Positions 24,288 to 37,700 of a stretch of 64,000 nucleotides of DNA are shown piece after piece. The notes beneath the pieces were generated by a model. The model saw only the letters and a program-made list of their open reading frames with translations. It was not told the DNA's origin and searched no databases. Each line of letters opens with the position of its first letter. Within the stretch, counting starts at the first letter, position 1. The stretch is from Congeria kusceri. Lineage: Eukaryota > Mollusca > Bivalvia > Myida > Dreissenidae. The translations under genes and the position numbers were made by a program. The stretch is from NCBI GenBank assembly GCA_027627225.1, contig CM051034.1, positions 9,524,058 through 9,588,057 of the forward strand, given 5' to 3'.

Positions 24288-24801
24288 CTACCGCTGATGC
24301 AGCTGGAGATGAAATAAGCAGTTGAAATATGCAGTTGAAATATGCAGGGATAAATAGCTATTACAGGCATTAAATTGGTATATTTCATTGAAATAATTTC
24401 ATTGCATATTTTATGCTCTGAGCAGCTCATCTATAGCATTAAACATATCATCGTAAAATTATTAGTTGAGTGTTGTAGATGCTATAACACAAAATACGAT
24501 AGTAGTGTGCATTTTGATACGTCATTAGTATGCTTTTGCACTTAATTTGACAATATGGCAGCTTGATTTAAATTACTCTTCAATTGAAAATTATGTCAAC
24601 TGCCACTAGTTATTTAATACATGATTTTTTAAATGCTATTTAAATTGTTGGTATTTTCATTATACTAAACAAAATAGTAATTTAAATGACTAGCTTCAAT
24701 AGCTTGCATAAAAGAGGCATTATATTTGTTTTAAATTAACTTACTCAATTGCAACAGTAACGCTGTGGACCAACTGAATTGATCAGGCGTAAAAAAAAAA
24801 T

Positions 24802-25104
24802 GTTTGTTTCAGGTAACATGCCCAAAAAAATTAGGGTAGGTAGGTCGGGATTTTTATTTTTTATTTTTGGGGGGTAAATGGTCAACTTGAAGATTCTAAA
24901 ACTGAATAAATATTTAAAACGTATCAGTAATATCCTTAAACATTGTTTATAAGTGGATACTATCAAAACAAAACACTTATTTATCCAAAAACACATATAA
25001 TTATTGAAAAAGGTACATAAACCAAAAATAAATCTGACAAACCCAATAAAATGTTCTAGGGTCGGGGCATTTTTTTAGGGTAGGTCGGGTGACCTGAAAC
25101 AAAC
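24802..25104. mobile_element. 300-bp MITE with GTTTGTTTCAGGT termini
   Basis: Left end GTTTGTTTCAGGTAAC; right end ACCTGAAACAAAC. Both ends are followed inward by related stretches (TTAGGGTAGGTAGGTCGGG at the left, TTAGGGTAGGTCGGGTGACC at the right). No coding content. Confidence 0.65.
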
Positions 25105-25904
25105 TTATTTTTGTTTTATGCCTCACCAAATAACCATGTCAATGATTGTTAATTCTGAAATGTACAATAAAGCCCTGAGGCAGATTTCTGTTTGAATTGT
25201 GTACATGTAACTTGAAAGGATTTTACTGTGCTGTTATTGCATGAATGATGACAGACCCCTGTGATGACATGTTTAACATGCTTGTCTCCTGAGCAGCACA
25301 ATTTTGGATGTAGCCAGTGTTAGGCAGTGACTCATGAACAGTTAGACTCGTAAAGTCCTGGTTGTACATCTTCAGTTTTATGTCAGTCTTGCTTTGGCCA
25401 GTGTGTATTGAAAACATTGGATATTAGTTAAGTTTTACGGTAACTAATTGTTGTTGTATATTTGTTTTAAATGTGTTTGTCTGAGTTATTTTTTTTGGTG
25501 CATTTTATTTTTAGGTTTCTTAAATTCAGTTTTGTCTTAATTTAGAAATTATTCACATGTAGATTTCATGTTTCATATTAATAAGTGTTTATTGAAATTG
25601 CATCCTTTAAAAGGGTTAAAATGGTTAATTCCTATTTGTGTACCCGTAACCATTGTTGATCTGTATAGATTGTGGGATGGGAATCCAACTATATTGTTTA
25701 GCTTAGGCCTAGCAGACATGCACCATTTTGACAACAAGTACAATGTCTCTGTTAAGCCTAGGGCCTTCAACCTTATCATTGTGTCAAAACTACCCTATTG
25801 TGGAAAAGATTTATGGAGAAAATGCGTTGAATAATTATTAAGTTGCTTTAGCATGTTGTTATATTTTGACTCCAAAATATCTCAGTTTGTTTATTGGGAT
25901 GTTT
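25105..25904. other. No gene recognised
   Basis: Unique-looking AT-rich sequence. The 88-codon frame at 25568-25834 shows no known motif or splice context. Confidence 0.4.
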
Positions 25905-27830
25905 ATGCCCCCTTTGAAAAAGTGGGGGAGTCTTGCTTTGCAACTGCCGTCGGTCGGTCGGTCGGTCGATAGGTCTGTCCGTAGACCATTTCGTTTCCGC
26001 ACGATATCTTGAGAACGCTTTGACCTACGATCATGAAAGTTGGTACACTGGTTACTTGGAAGGAAAGGAAGAACCCTATAAATTTTGAGGTCAACAGGTC
26101 AAAGGTCAAGGTCACCATTGCTAAAAATAGAAAAACGGTTTCCCCTCAATAACTTGAAAACGCATTGAGATATTTAAATGAAACTGTATACATAGAAACC
26201 TTACATCGAGACCTCGCTTAACATTGCATATGGGGTGGGTGGGGTCAAGGTCAAGGTCACCATTACTAAAAATAGAAAAACGATAGACCATTTTGTTTCC
26301 GCACGATATCTTTAGAACGCTTTGACCTATGATCATGGAAGTTGGTACGCTGGTTACTTGGGAGGAAAGGAAGAACCCTATAAATTTTTAGGTCAACAGG
26401 TCAATGGTCAAGGTAACCATTGCTAAAAATAGAAAAACAGTTTCCCCTCAATAACTTGAGAACGCATTGAGATATTTTAATGAAACTTTATACATAGATA
26501 CCTTACATCAAGACCTCGCTTGGGATTGCATATGGGGCGGTGTGGTCAAGGTCAAGGTCACCGTTACTAAAAATAGAAAAACGGTTTTTCGCTCAATAAC
26601 TTGAGAACACATTGAGATACTTTAATGAAACTTCATACATAGATACCTTATATTGAGACCTCGCTTGGGATTGCATATGGGGTGGTCGGGTTCAAGGTCA
26701 AGGTCACCGTTACTAAAAATAGAAGAACGGTTTCCGCTCAATAACTTGAGAACGCATTGAGATATTTTAATGAAACTTTATACATAGATACCTTACATTG
26801 AGACCTCGCTTGGGATTGCATATGGGGTGGGTGGGGTCAAGGTAACCATTACTAAAAATAGAAAAAATGGTTTCCGCTCAATAACTTGAGAACGCATCGA
26901 GATATTTTAATGAAACTACATACATAGATACCTTATATTGAGACCTCGCTTGGGATTGCATATGGGGTTGGTGGGGTCAAGGTCAAGGTCACCATTACTA
27001 GAAATAGAAGAACGGTTTCCGCTCAGTAACTTGAGAACGCATTGAGATATTTTAATGAACCTTTATACATAGATACCTTACATCGAGACCTCGCTTGGGA
27101 TTGCATATGGGGTGGGTGGGGTCAAGATAACCATTACTAAAAATATAAAAAATGGTTTCCGCTCAATAACTTGAGAACACATCGAGATATTTTAATGAAA
27201 CTACATACATAGATACCTTATTTTGAGACCTCGCTTGGGATTGCATATGGGGTTGGTGGGGTCAAGGTCAAGGTCATCATTACTAGAAATAGAAAAACGG
27301 TCTCAGCTCAATGACTTGAAAACGCATCGAGATATTTTAATGAAAGTTCGTACATAAATACCTTATATTCAGACCTCGCTTGGGATTGCATATGGGGTGC
27401 GTGGGTCAAGGTCAAGGTCACCATTACTATAAATAGAAAAAATGGTTTCAGCACAATAACTTGAGAACGCATCGAGATATTTTAATGAAACCTCATACAT
27501 ATATACCTTATATCGAAACCTCGCTTGGGATTGCATATGGGCTGGGTTGGGTCAAGGTCACCATTGCTAAAAATAGAAAAACGGTTTCCGTTCAATAACT
27601 TGAGAACGCATCAAGATATTTAAATGAAACTTCATACATAGATACTTTATATTGAGACCTCTCTTGGGATTTCATATGGGGTGGGTGGGGTCAAGGTCAA
27701 GGTCACCATTACTAAAAATAGAAAAACGGTTTCCGCTCAATAACTTGAGAACGCATAGAGATATTTTAATGAAACTACATACATAGATACCATATATCGA
27801 GACCTCGCTTGGGCTTGCATATTAAAAAAC
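25905..27830 (+). repeat. Tandem repeat element (ATGCCCCCTTTGAAAAAGTGGGGG head, about 145-bp units)
   Basis: The head has TATGCCCCCTTTGAAAAAGT, then a CGGTCGGTCGGTCGGTCG tract. About twelve units follow, containing CAATAACTTGAGAACGCAT, GAGATATTTTAATGAAAC, GAGACCTCGCTTGGGATTGC and GGTCAAGGTCAAGGTCACC. The same family heads the block at 46396-47535. Non-coding; each unit carries one or two TCAAGGTCA sequences. Confidence 0.8.
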
Positions 27831-28702
27831 ATTCTTAACAATTGCACATATTCACAACTTGGCTACATGTTTTACAAACATCTCTTGTTCTTCTATAGTT
27901 TTTTTATTACAACTGACAACTTTTTGTGTCTCATATTTTTATAGTGGTACATGTAAGTTGCCTGTATTGCATACATAATTATGTATCTAATGGTACAATT
28001 TTATCAAGTGTTTATTTGTTAATATTCTTTTGAGTTGTGAGAATGGTATTTCCGGGGAGGGGGAGAGGGGGTTGTCCATTATTACGACACATTATTTCTC
28101 ATGGCAAAATATCTCCAGAATCCATGATGCAATAACTTGTCATGTAGCTCCTCTCCTCCCCCTGAAAGCCCTTTGTCACTTCTATTTATACCAGTTATGG
28201 CCATAAATAAGTTTTTCAAAGGTTCAACCTAAACCACACATACTTAAAATGTTTGTAAAGGTTCAGTGCTGGGCGGTGCTCTCTACTGGCTCAAAATCCA
28301 TAAATCACAACATGTTGAACTCAACAAGAATCATATACCAAAACCAACTGACCAGTTAACCTCTATAATACATACACACATTATTTGAATAACACAACTT
28401 GATGCTTACAATGACAACAGTAGGCAGACGTGGCAAAAGATTGTCCTATGAAAGTGAAAAAATTACAGGCCAGTTGTAATTTTCACCGGCCTAAATCGAG
28501 TTTGAAATACATATTACCAGTGTACTTACGGATAAGACAACAAATTACCGGACAGTAAGTTTGGCATCTTGGTTTTTTCCCACGGGCCTTTTGACATTTT
28601 TACCGGAAATGTCTGGCGTTGCTGCAGTCTTTCGCCATGTCTGAGTAGGTTGCATCTAAATTGAACAATTTTATTTTGTATTACAGCACTCAGAGTGGGA
28701 GG
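27831..28702. other. Presumed 5' region of the MFSD10-like gene
   Basis: An acceptor TTGTATTACAG ends at about 28686, followed by 16 bases and then the ATG, so an upstream non-coding exon is expected. I could not place that exon or a promoter with confidence. A G-rich tract (GGGGAGGGGGAGAGGGGG) lies near 28055-28072. Confidence 0.4.
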
Positions 28703-31700
28703 ATGCCTGTAACAAGGTCTCAAAACAACGGCTCCAGTCCGGAGTCAACAAAGAAGTCAGCAGATAACTCAGGGGACACAACTCTGGCCCCGGAAGAGAA
28801 GCGGGTCCTGAAAGTGATTTTTATCTCCCTGTTGATAGATCTCCTTGCCTTCACGGTGATTCTGCCTCTGCTGCCATCCATTTTAGATTACTATGGCTCC
28901 AAAGAGGTAACCGATCTATGCCTGTACTCAGTTCTATTCTGCCTCCACTGCCATCCATTCTAGATTACTATGGCTCCAAAGAGGTAACCGATCTATGCCT
29001 GTACTCAGTTCTATTCTGCCTCTACTGCCATCCATTCTAGATTACTATGGCTCCAAAGAGGTAACCGATCTATGCCTGTACTCAGTTCTATTCTGCCTCT
29101 GCTGCCATCCATTCTAGATTACTATGGCTCCAAAGAGGTAACCGATCTATGCCTGTACTCAGTTCTAGTCTGCCTCTGCTGCCATCCATTCTAGATTACT
29201 ATGGCTCCAAAGAGGTAACCGATCTATGCCTGTACTCAGTTCTAGTCTGCCTCTACTGCCATCCATTCTAGATTATGAGGCTTCAAAGAGGTAACCGATC
29301 TATGCCTGTACTCAGTTCTATTCTGCCTCTGCTGCCATCCATTCTAGATTACTATGGCTCCAAAGAGGTAACCGATCTATGCCTGTACTCAGTTTGGACT
29401 TAAACGCAGAAAACATGGAAGTGTTAGAGTAGTACTTACCAAAAATATTAGCTGTAAGGAATTAAATGTTTCTCCATTAAATAGGTACTGTTTTGATGGT
29501 GGTTTCTATTTGGCTGTATTAGCCAATCAAACATAAGAAAGTGATCATTCAGAAGTCTGTCGTTGTAAATGATTGTTGTATACGGCACACAGCAATAACG
29601 CATACCTGGATAATGGTGCACCAGCAAACAGAAATTCATATGATGTTATTCCAATAATATCAAAGCCGTATATTTATGCCAGCAGTATTTTACTCACTTA
29701 AGAAGTCATAAGTATTGAAAATAGATATATTGCGATATGATAAGTAAGAAGAAATACTTTTTGTGGATGCTTGGAAATGTTCTTCATTCAAGAACATGTA
29801 ACTGTTACCTGCATAATTATATCTGTATAAAAAAAAAATTAGTATTTTTTTCCTGTGAAGACCTATTTCATATAACAACAAAGATGGAATTTCTCAATTG
29901 GATTTAAAATAGACCCAATTTAGTTATTAAAATTTTCTAAATACGTAAGAAATGTGGTATTAGACTGAAAATCATGTCCCCAAAACTGTGAGAATGATTA
30001 CTAACTTTTGTCAGCATAGTTCTACATATATTAACACGCAATCTTCACTTCCACATTTCAGGATGGCCTGTACCGTTCGTTGAAGGACTCCGTGACCAGT
30101 TTCAGGGAGCTAGTAGGGGCCCCAGACACTCCCAGGTGGAACTCGGTCCTCTTTGGAGGTATGGCAACATCTCAGTAGCATGTGCTGTTCTGTGATATAC
30201 GAAGGGTGAAAAAGTTCACTGAAAGGTTCTCGCGTTTCTTTATTGTTCATGCAATGTTTATGAAATTTCTGCTAAATACTGATTGATTTAGAGCAAGTAT
30301 ATTTACCAATTTTCTTAAAAATCAGTTATCAAATAAAATAACCACAGTTACTATAGTAACGTCACTATGTACTATCCGGCCCAAAGTTTGTTAATGTCGA
30401 CGTCAACAAAATATCTAATGGCGACTCAGCCGATGGTGGCTCTTAATCCTTTTCAAAGAATTCTCCATTAAACACAATACACTTTCTACAACGCTCAATC
30501 CACGAGTATATGAAACAATCTCTGTATGTGTCAGTGTGAATGTAGAAATGGAGGCCTGCACTGCGCTGGAAAGCTCGTCAGTGTCGTCAAAATGTATACC
30601 TCGAAGGTGGCTCTTGATGACAGGGAAGAGAAAGAAATCACATGGCGACAGGTCTGGGCTGTATGGGGGATGATCCAGAAGCTCAAATCCCAGATGTTGT
30701 ATGGCTGTCTGTGTAGCTGCTGCTCAGTGGGAAGGGGCATTGTCATGGTGAAAAATCATAGATGGCAGGTGCTCGGCCCTCTTCTTCCTCATAGCCCTCA
30801 AAAAGTTACGTTTCAAAACCTAAAATGATAAACAAAATGTGATGCATAATTTGAATAATTTATAATATTGTTATTCTGATTAACACTATACAACATAAAA
30901 ATATTGTTATGATTCATGTCTTCAACCCACCTTTGTGTAGTATGCTGTGTTGAACGTCTTGGGGTACCTTGGGGTAACGCATGCACCAGCACCACACCTC
31001 TGACGTCGAAGAAGATTATGAACATCTGCTTTTTGGTGGACTGAGTCTGCTTGAACTTCTTCGGGGATGGAGAACCAGGTGTTTTCCACATAGTAGATTG
31101 CTGCTTGGTCTGATCAAGTATTAATGGTACAGTTCTTACAAAAGTCTTTTAAATAAATAAATGGAAGATGTGCCCACACAATTATGTAGCTGTGAAAGCA
31201 ACTCTCCTGAGTGATTTTGTGTGGTGTGATGAGAAATGAAATTCAGAACACACTTTGTATAATGGTACATAGTTAATATGAAAATCATTCAATTTTGAGG
31301 TTGTTGTTTTTCAGAACTGATTGGTTCCCTGTTTTTACTCCTGCAATTTGTGTTTACTTGTATTTTCAGGACTGATTGGTTCCCTGTTTTCCCTGCTGCA
31401 GTTTGTGTTTACTTGTGTTTTCAGGACTGATTGGTTCCCTGTTTTCCCTGCTACAATTTGAGTTTACTTGTATTTTCAGGACTGATTGGTTCCCTGTTTT
31501 TCCTGCTACAGTTTGTGTTTCTTGTGTTTTCAGGACTGATTGGTTCCCTGTTATCCCTGCTGCAGTTTGTGTTTAGTTTTTCAGGACTGATTGGTTCCCT
31601 GTTTTCCCTGTTGCCGTTCATGTTTACTTTCATTTTATACATAGAGTGTGACGTCACTGCTTTCGTCTAACTTCTATACTGGGAACTGATAACTATCCAT

Positions 31701-34700
31701 ATTTGGCTAAATGGTACATACACTGAGATATAGTCCTCGGATAAATGAGATAATTTCCAAACAAGGGCAATTTCCGTATATTCTTATTAAAACCATGTTT
31801 AACCATGATAACTATGTCATCATTAATAACTTCAAACAGTCGAAGCATTGTGTTTATACCTGTTCGTGAAATAAAATGCGTTTTACTTGCGTTGTCATGC
31901 AGTTTATACTTTCACTTTCGTACACTATGTACAAGTGAGCAAATAGAGATAAAAACTTTTTTATTATTGAAAAGAACGGATTATATTTTCAAATTGAATT
32001 AAACGATGCACAGATTGAGTTACTTGCACCAAGTTATGTCCTACAAGACTGTATGACGATTTTGCTAATGTTTAAAGGAAGCGTCTCATGCTCCGGTTGG
32101 CGCCATATGAATATAGTGCTTACCCATCATGCACAGCGCGAAATCACACAGATTAGTTGCAAGAAGCGACACCTGGTGGACACAATGGTTTACTTGTGTG
32201 CTCAAGACTGATTGGTTCCCTGTTTTCACTGCTGCAATTTGTGTTTACTTGTATTTTCCAGGACTGATTGGTTCCCTGTTTTGACTGCAGCAGTTTCTGT
32301 TTACGTGTACTTGTATTTCCAGGACTGGTTCCCTGTTTTCACTGCTGCAGTTTGTGCTACTTGTATTTTCAGGATTGATTGGTTCCCTGTTTTCACTGAT
32401 GCAGTTTGTGTTTACTTGTATTTTCAGGACTGATTGGTTCCCTGTTTTCCCTGCTGCAGTTTGTAGCATCTCCAGTGATAGGAGCCACTTCAGACGTGTA
32501 CGGACGCAAACCTCTGCTTATCCTTACCATGGTATGGGATATTTTATGTGAATATAAGAAAATTGGAATTTAACAAACTTGCATCCTATAATGCACCCAT
32601 GTAGATACATACCTACATAGTAAATGGAGGTGTGTTTTTTGTGGCAGTATGGGATGGCCATTTTGCTACCAGCAAAATCATACTTGTGACATGTAAAAAT
32701 ATGTTATATTTCTTTTCCAGGTAGGGGTGGCAGTATCCTATGCTATTTGGGCGGTATCCAGGAACTTTGGCCTGTTTGTGATAGCCAGAATCGTAGGTGG
32801 GATCAGCAAGGGCAACATAAGTCTCAGTACAGCGGTCGTAGCTGATATTTTACCTCCACAGCGCCGGGGGAAAGGCATGGTCAGAATTGTTTAGTTATAT
32901 AATTGAAAGCTTTTCGTTATGTTATATGTTCTAAGTCAAGAACTTGGCTTTATTGCTACAAAATATAATGCAAGAACTTTTCTTCCATATTTAATGTCAT
33001 TAAATTATTATATTTTTGAAGATGGTAATACCACAGCCATATATCAATTCATTTCTTTCTTGTATGTATTTTCTCATTGATGCATTTAATATTTCTTTGA
33101 GAATGAATCCTAGTTATAATTCTTCACAACCACCTGAGGTCAATATGGTAAGGTTAATAATCATTGCAATCGTAGCAAGATATTGTCATACCTAACAGCA
33201 CCATGTCAGTTATCAGTATTAATACTTATCCTTTTTTATGCCTGAATTTTGTAGACCATGATATAAAACATATTCCTATTGACATTTATATGGCATTTAA
33301 AGATAGTATACTATATTGATAGCAAATTTTTTATGTTGGTACGAAAGCACTTTGTTGCATGACACTGCTGTAGAAAGGAAGGTTCTACATTACAGTTCAG
33401 ACTGACATTCTGTGTGTTTCAGGCAGTGATAGGGATTGCGTTCTCCATAGGTTTTGTGTTCGGCCCCCTTATTGGTGCGGGGTTTTCTCGCTGGGCCCGT
33501 GAACAACAAGGGGAGTTCTATGTGTTTCCCGCCCTGTTCGCTCTCGTTCTGGCGGTTGTAGATGTGATATATGTGGCTGCCGTCTTTCAAGAATCACTAC
33601 CAGATCATCGCAGGGTAGGAATTACACTTGCATAGTTTTGTGTCATTAAAAACGTTTAGAAAAAAAGATTTGTTGTTTAAAACATATTTGAGATCCAAAC
33701 AATATGTGAGAACTGTCTGCAAAGTCTAGCCATGATATAATATATTGGCATTATGCAATTTTTATTTATTTCAACTGTTGCAATTTACTTGTACAAGGGA
33801 ATGCAGAATCTAAAAGTGTTAGTTCTAAAAAAAGATTTTGGCAGAAACTTACTAGTATGTAAGATTCTTTTATGGTCTTTATGATCTTACACTTGTCAAC
33901 AGCTTGTTGAACCCCTGTGATTTTCTGTGAAATGTTTAATGCAATGCTTGGTTTGTTTAGTAACATAGCCATTCAGGGGCCTTTTGCATTTTCATGTCTT
34001 GTGCCCTATCAGCTCAGTAATCATTGAATTTTGTACGTTCAACACAATGCTAATTATAAGTTGTTACATTGTTTCAGGCTAACTCCATTTCTAGCGGTTG
34101 GCAGAACACCTCCTATCTCATCAACCCAGTGTCTCTGTTCAAGTTCTCATCTGTTTCCAAGCTATCCACTAAAGGTAATCAAGTATGTATGTAAAAAGTA
34201 ACACTAGTCCATAACACTATTTATAAAGTATGAAGACTATGATGTGGCAAAAAATGCAGATTGAAATATTGAACTGAAATGATTAACAATACTTTTATTC
34301 TGTAGTAGAACCATTACTGTTCATGCTTAAATTTGTTAACAAACAATTTAGGCGCGTGGTGGGCAAACCCAGGATTAATGCATGTGGGTGTCATCCTGGA
34401 TCAGCCTGTGCAATCCGCACAGGCTGATCCGTGACAACACTGTCCGCTTTTATGGTATTTTCTGTTTCAAAGAAGTCTCTTCAAAAATCCACTGGAGGCA
34501 GAAAGTGCCGTCCTGGATTAGCCTATGCAGACTGCACAGGCTAATCCGGGATGACACTTTACGCACATGCATTAAGGCGTATTTCCCCACGACATGCTTC
34601 AAATACTAAAGAAAGGTATTCATCATTGACTAGGAAGTTTCATGAATCCTAGTGATAAGGACTGTGTATGACTTGGTGATGAACCATTTGTCCTTACAGA

Positions 34701-37700
34701 TTTATCTGAAGTTCGCAAGCTGGGGCTGGTATACTTTCTGTACCTGTTTCTCTACTCCGGACTCGAGTTCACACTCACATTCCTCACTCACAACAGGCTC
34801 AACTATGATAGGTAGGAGATGTTACTGGTATTTTGAATGTCGGCTGCATTGAAAAAATGCCTTTATGTGTGATTTTTTTCCCAGTTTTAGGTGAATTGAC
34901 ACTAAACGTTCCTATTTCATGGGTAAAGGTCATATTCCCAAAATGGCGAAAAAAGCGCTTCAAATATATGTGAATACTGCTTAATTTTGATGACCCTGGA
35001 ATGATAAAATACTATCTGTTGTCATTATAGGAAACTCATATGCAGAACTACCTTATCTTATGATGTTTAATTGATAAAAAAATACAAAAATAAAACAAAA
35101 CAATTAACCCTTTTTTTTAAAGTAGATTGAATTGTCATTCCAGAACAATATCATTTCTATCGCTGAAGGTCAATTAGGTCAACATTTAGCTTACCGCGTG
35201 CATATTAGGCCAAAAAAAAATAGTTGTGTTTCTGGGCTGGTATTCACAAAGCATCTTAAGTAATTTCTGAAATATTTTCACTTAAGTGCAAAATTTATAT
35301 CCTAACCTAATCTAAAATCGCGATGTATCTTGATTCTCGGCCATTTTTGTTTTGACCGGAACTCTTGCGCGAGGTCACGGATCAGTGATTTTAGTGACGT
35401 CACATTTACTATGATGCGTACTTGACTGTATTTGCTGTCAAACTTCAAAACATGAGATTTAAACAGGTATTTTGTATTGTCCTTTACAAAAACACACAAA
35501 AAAACATATATTTTATTATATTCATTTAAATTACCATGGAAATTAGTTGTTTTTCTGCATACAGAAGGTATTTTTAGACTGTTTAACTGTCGGCTGCAAT
35601 TGTTTACTTTCATCAATGAAAGTCACGTGACGTACAATTTTCGTAGTAAGGCCAAACATATTAAACACTATGTTTTTCAAACACAATCAATTTTGTGAAT
35701 TTTTTTTCAAAACTTGTTTGTTTTAGGCACATCCACAGCCTATTCGTAGGAAATACAGACTCTACTCGCCATCTTCCCTCATAAATGCATTCAAGGCAGT
35801 AAAAGATGATGGAATGTCTGTTCTTAGAGCATCAAGGGTGTACATGGTCCCTGAAAACACACTCAGGGACAGAGTTTTGGGAAAAGTTGACCCAGAAACT
35901 GTTGTTATGGGGAAAGTGCCTTTGTTTGATGAATTTGAAGAGGCCCAAATAGTAAATCATTTTAAGACTATGGCTGATTTAGGGTATGGGTACACTCAAC
36001 AAGAGTGTATAGATGTTGGTTCACAGTTTCTGTTCAACTAGGTAAAAGAACAGCTGATACACCACTTTCCATGATGTGGATGAAAGGTTTCCTCAAGAGA
36101 TGGCCAGAAATGAGGGTTGTTAAACCAAGAGCACTAGAACACGTTCGATCCAAAATGGCCAGTGCAAGCGTGGTGTCAAACTTCTATGACAACCTTCAAA
36201 AGTGTCTACAAAAGCATGACCTTCAAGACAAGCCTCATTTAATATACAATATTGAAGAGAAAGGTGTGTCTATAGATCACAAACCGCCATACATTGTAGC
36301 TAGTTCTCAATACCCTGCCCAGGCTGTGACATCCTGTAAGGGTAAGACAGTCACTATCATTGGTGCTGGTAGTGCTAGTGGTGTAGCTATTCCGCCATTC
36401 TTCATTTTCCCTGGAAAGCGGATGAACCATGAATTGTTTAAAGGAGCATCTCCAGGGGCAGGCGGAACAATGTCTGAAAGCGGATGGTCAAATCTGCAAG
36501 TGTTCACTCAATATTTGACCAAACACTTCATCAAGTTCATGCCTGGTAGGTGTATTTTTGAAACAGTAGAAAACAAGATCAGGTCTGTAAAAAATGAAAA
36601 TGCAAAGAAACCGAGGAAAACAGTAAGCAGATTAGTGTCTGGAAAAGAACTTACCAGTAATGAGGTGATTGAGGCGATAAAAACTCGTGAAGAAAATCAG
36701 AAACCTACCACAAGGAAATCTATGAAATCAAACAAAGGCAAGACCGCAGTTAGTAAAAGTAAACAAACTGTTTCATCAGTGGCACCGAGTCCAGTAGCTG
36801 GTCCATCTTGTGTTCGCATGGCTGATGACAGCTCCAGTGACTGCGAAGGAGTTTCTGATGACACTTGGTGTGTGTGCAACAGATTCCAACCGAAGGAACT
36901 GTCTGGCTGCATATCTCTGACATTTGTAAAGTGGGTACAGTGTGATGGTGTGAACAATGGGATCCCATGCAAGCACTGGACACACATAGTTTACTGCACT
37001 CCTGTTAGATGTGTCAGAAGGGGTGATACATTTCTATGCCCCCATTGTGATTCCAATGAAGAATAATTTTGAGGCAAAATGACTTGTAAATAAGTTAAAA
37101 CATGTTCTCTACTTTTAAATTTGTTTTTGTTTTAAAAGCTAATTGACATTAAAACCTCATTAGTGATTTGCCTTGGCCTTAGCCATGAACTATTTGAATG
37201 ACGTCATAGGTCGCGACCTTACATTCAGCTGTCAAAATGGCGGACACTGATAACTTATTTGGGAAACTGTGATGCTGTGGATTACAGTGAACATGTTGCA
37301 AAAAATAAATTTCATGAATTAACTGGATGATTATTACATGCATTGGAATAAATTCAACAAAACAGAATGAACTCCATATTTCATGTATTTAATGTACTCC
37401 GATGCACACCACGGCAATAATCACACAACTTGATACGCAACAATAACATAATAGTCAGCAAATGTAATCAGTTTGGCATGAATAGGTCGCCTATAAAGTG
37501 ACGTAAAATCCCAGCCTACAAGTTTTAACTATCACTTCAATTCATAATTAGAAAACAGTTTCGCCGTGAATATAAGTACATAGGCACACACATGTAACAA
37601 CGGATTGTCCCTGGCTTGACACATGTTTTGAACGGGCAGCATAAACACTTTGCTGCCACATGCAAACCTGGGACTCGTACATAATACACATAGGCTTGAC

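Noticed and set aside
30526..30828. A 100-codon plus-strand frame
   Set aside because: It is the reverse-strand shadow of the mariner transposase.
36239..36987. Several minus-strand frames of 63-96 codons
   Set aside because: They are shadows of the pogo-like transposase frame.
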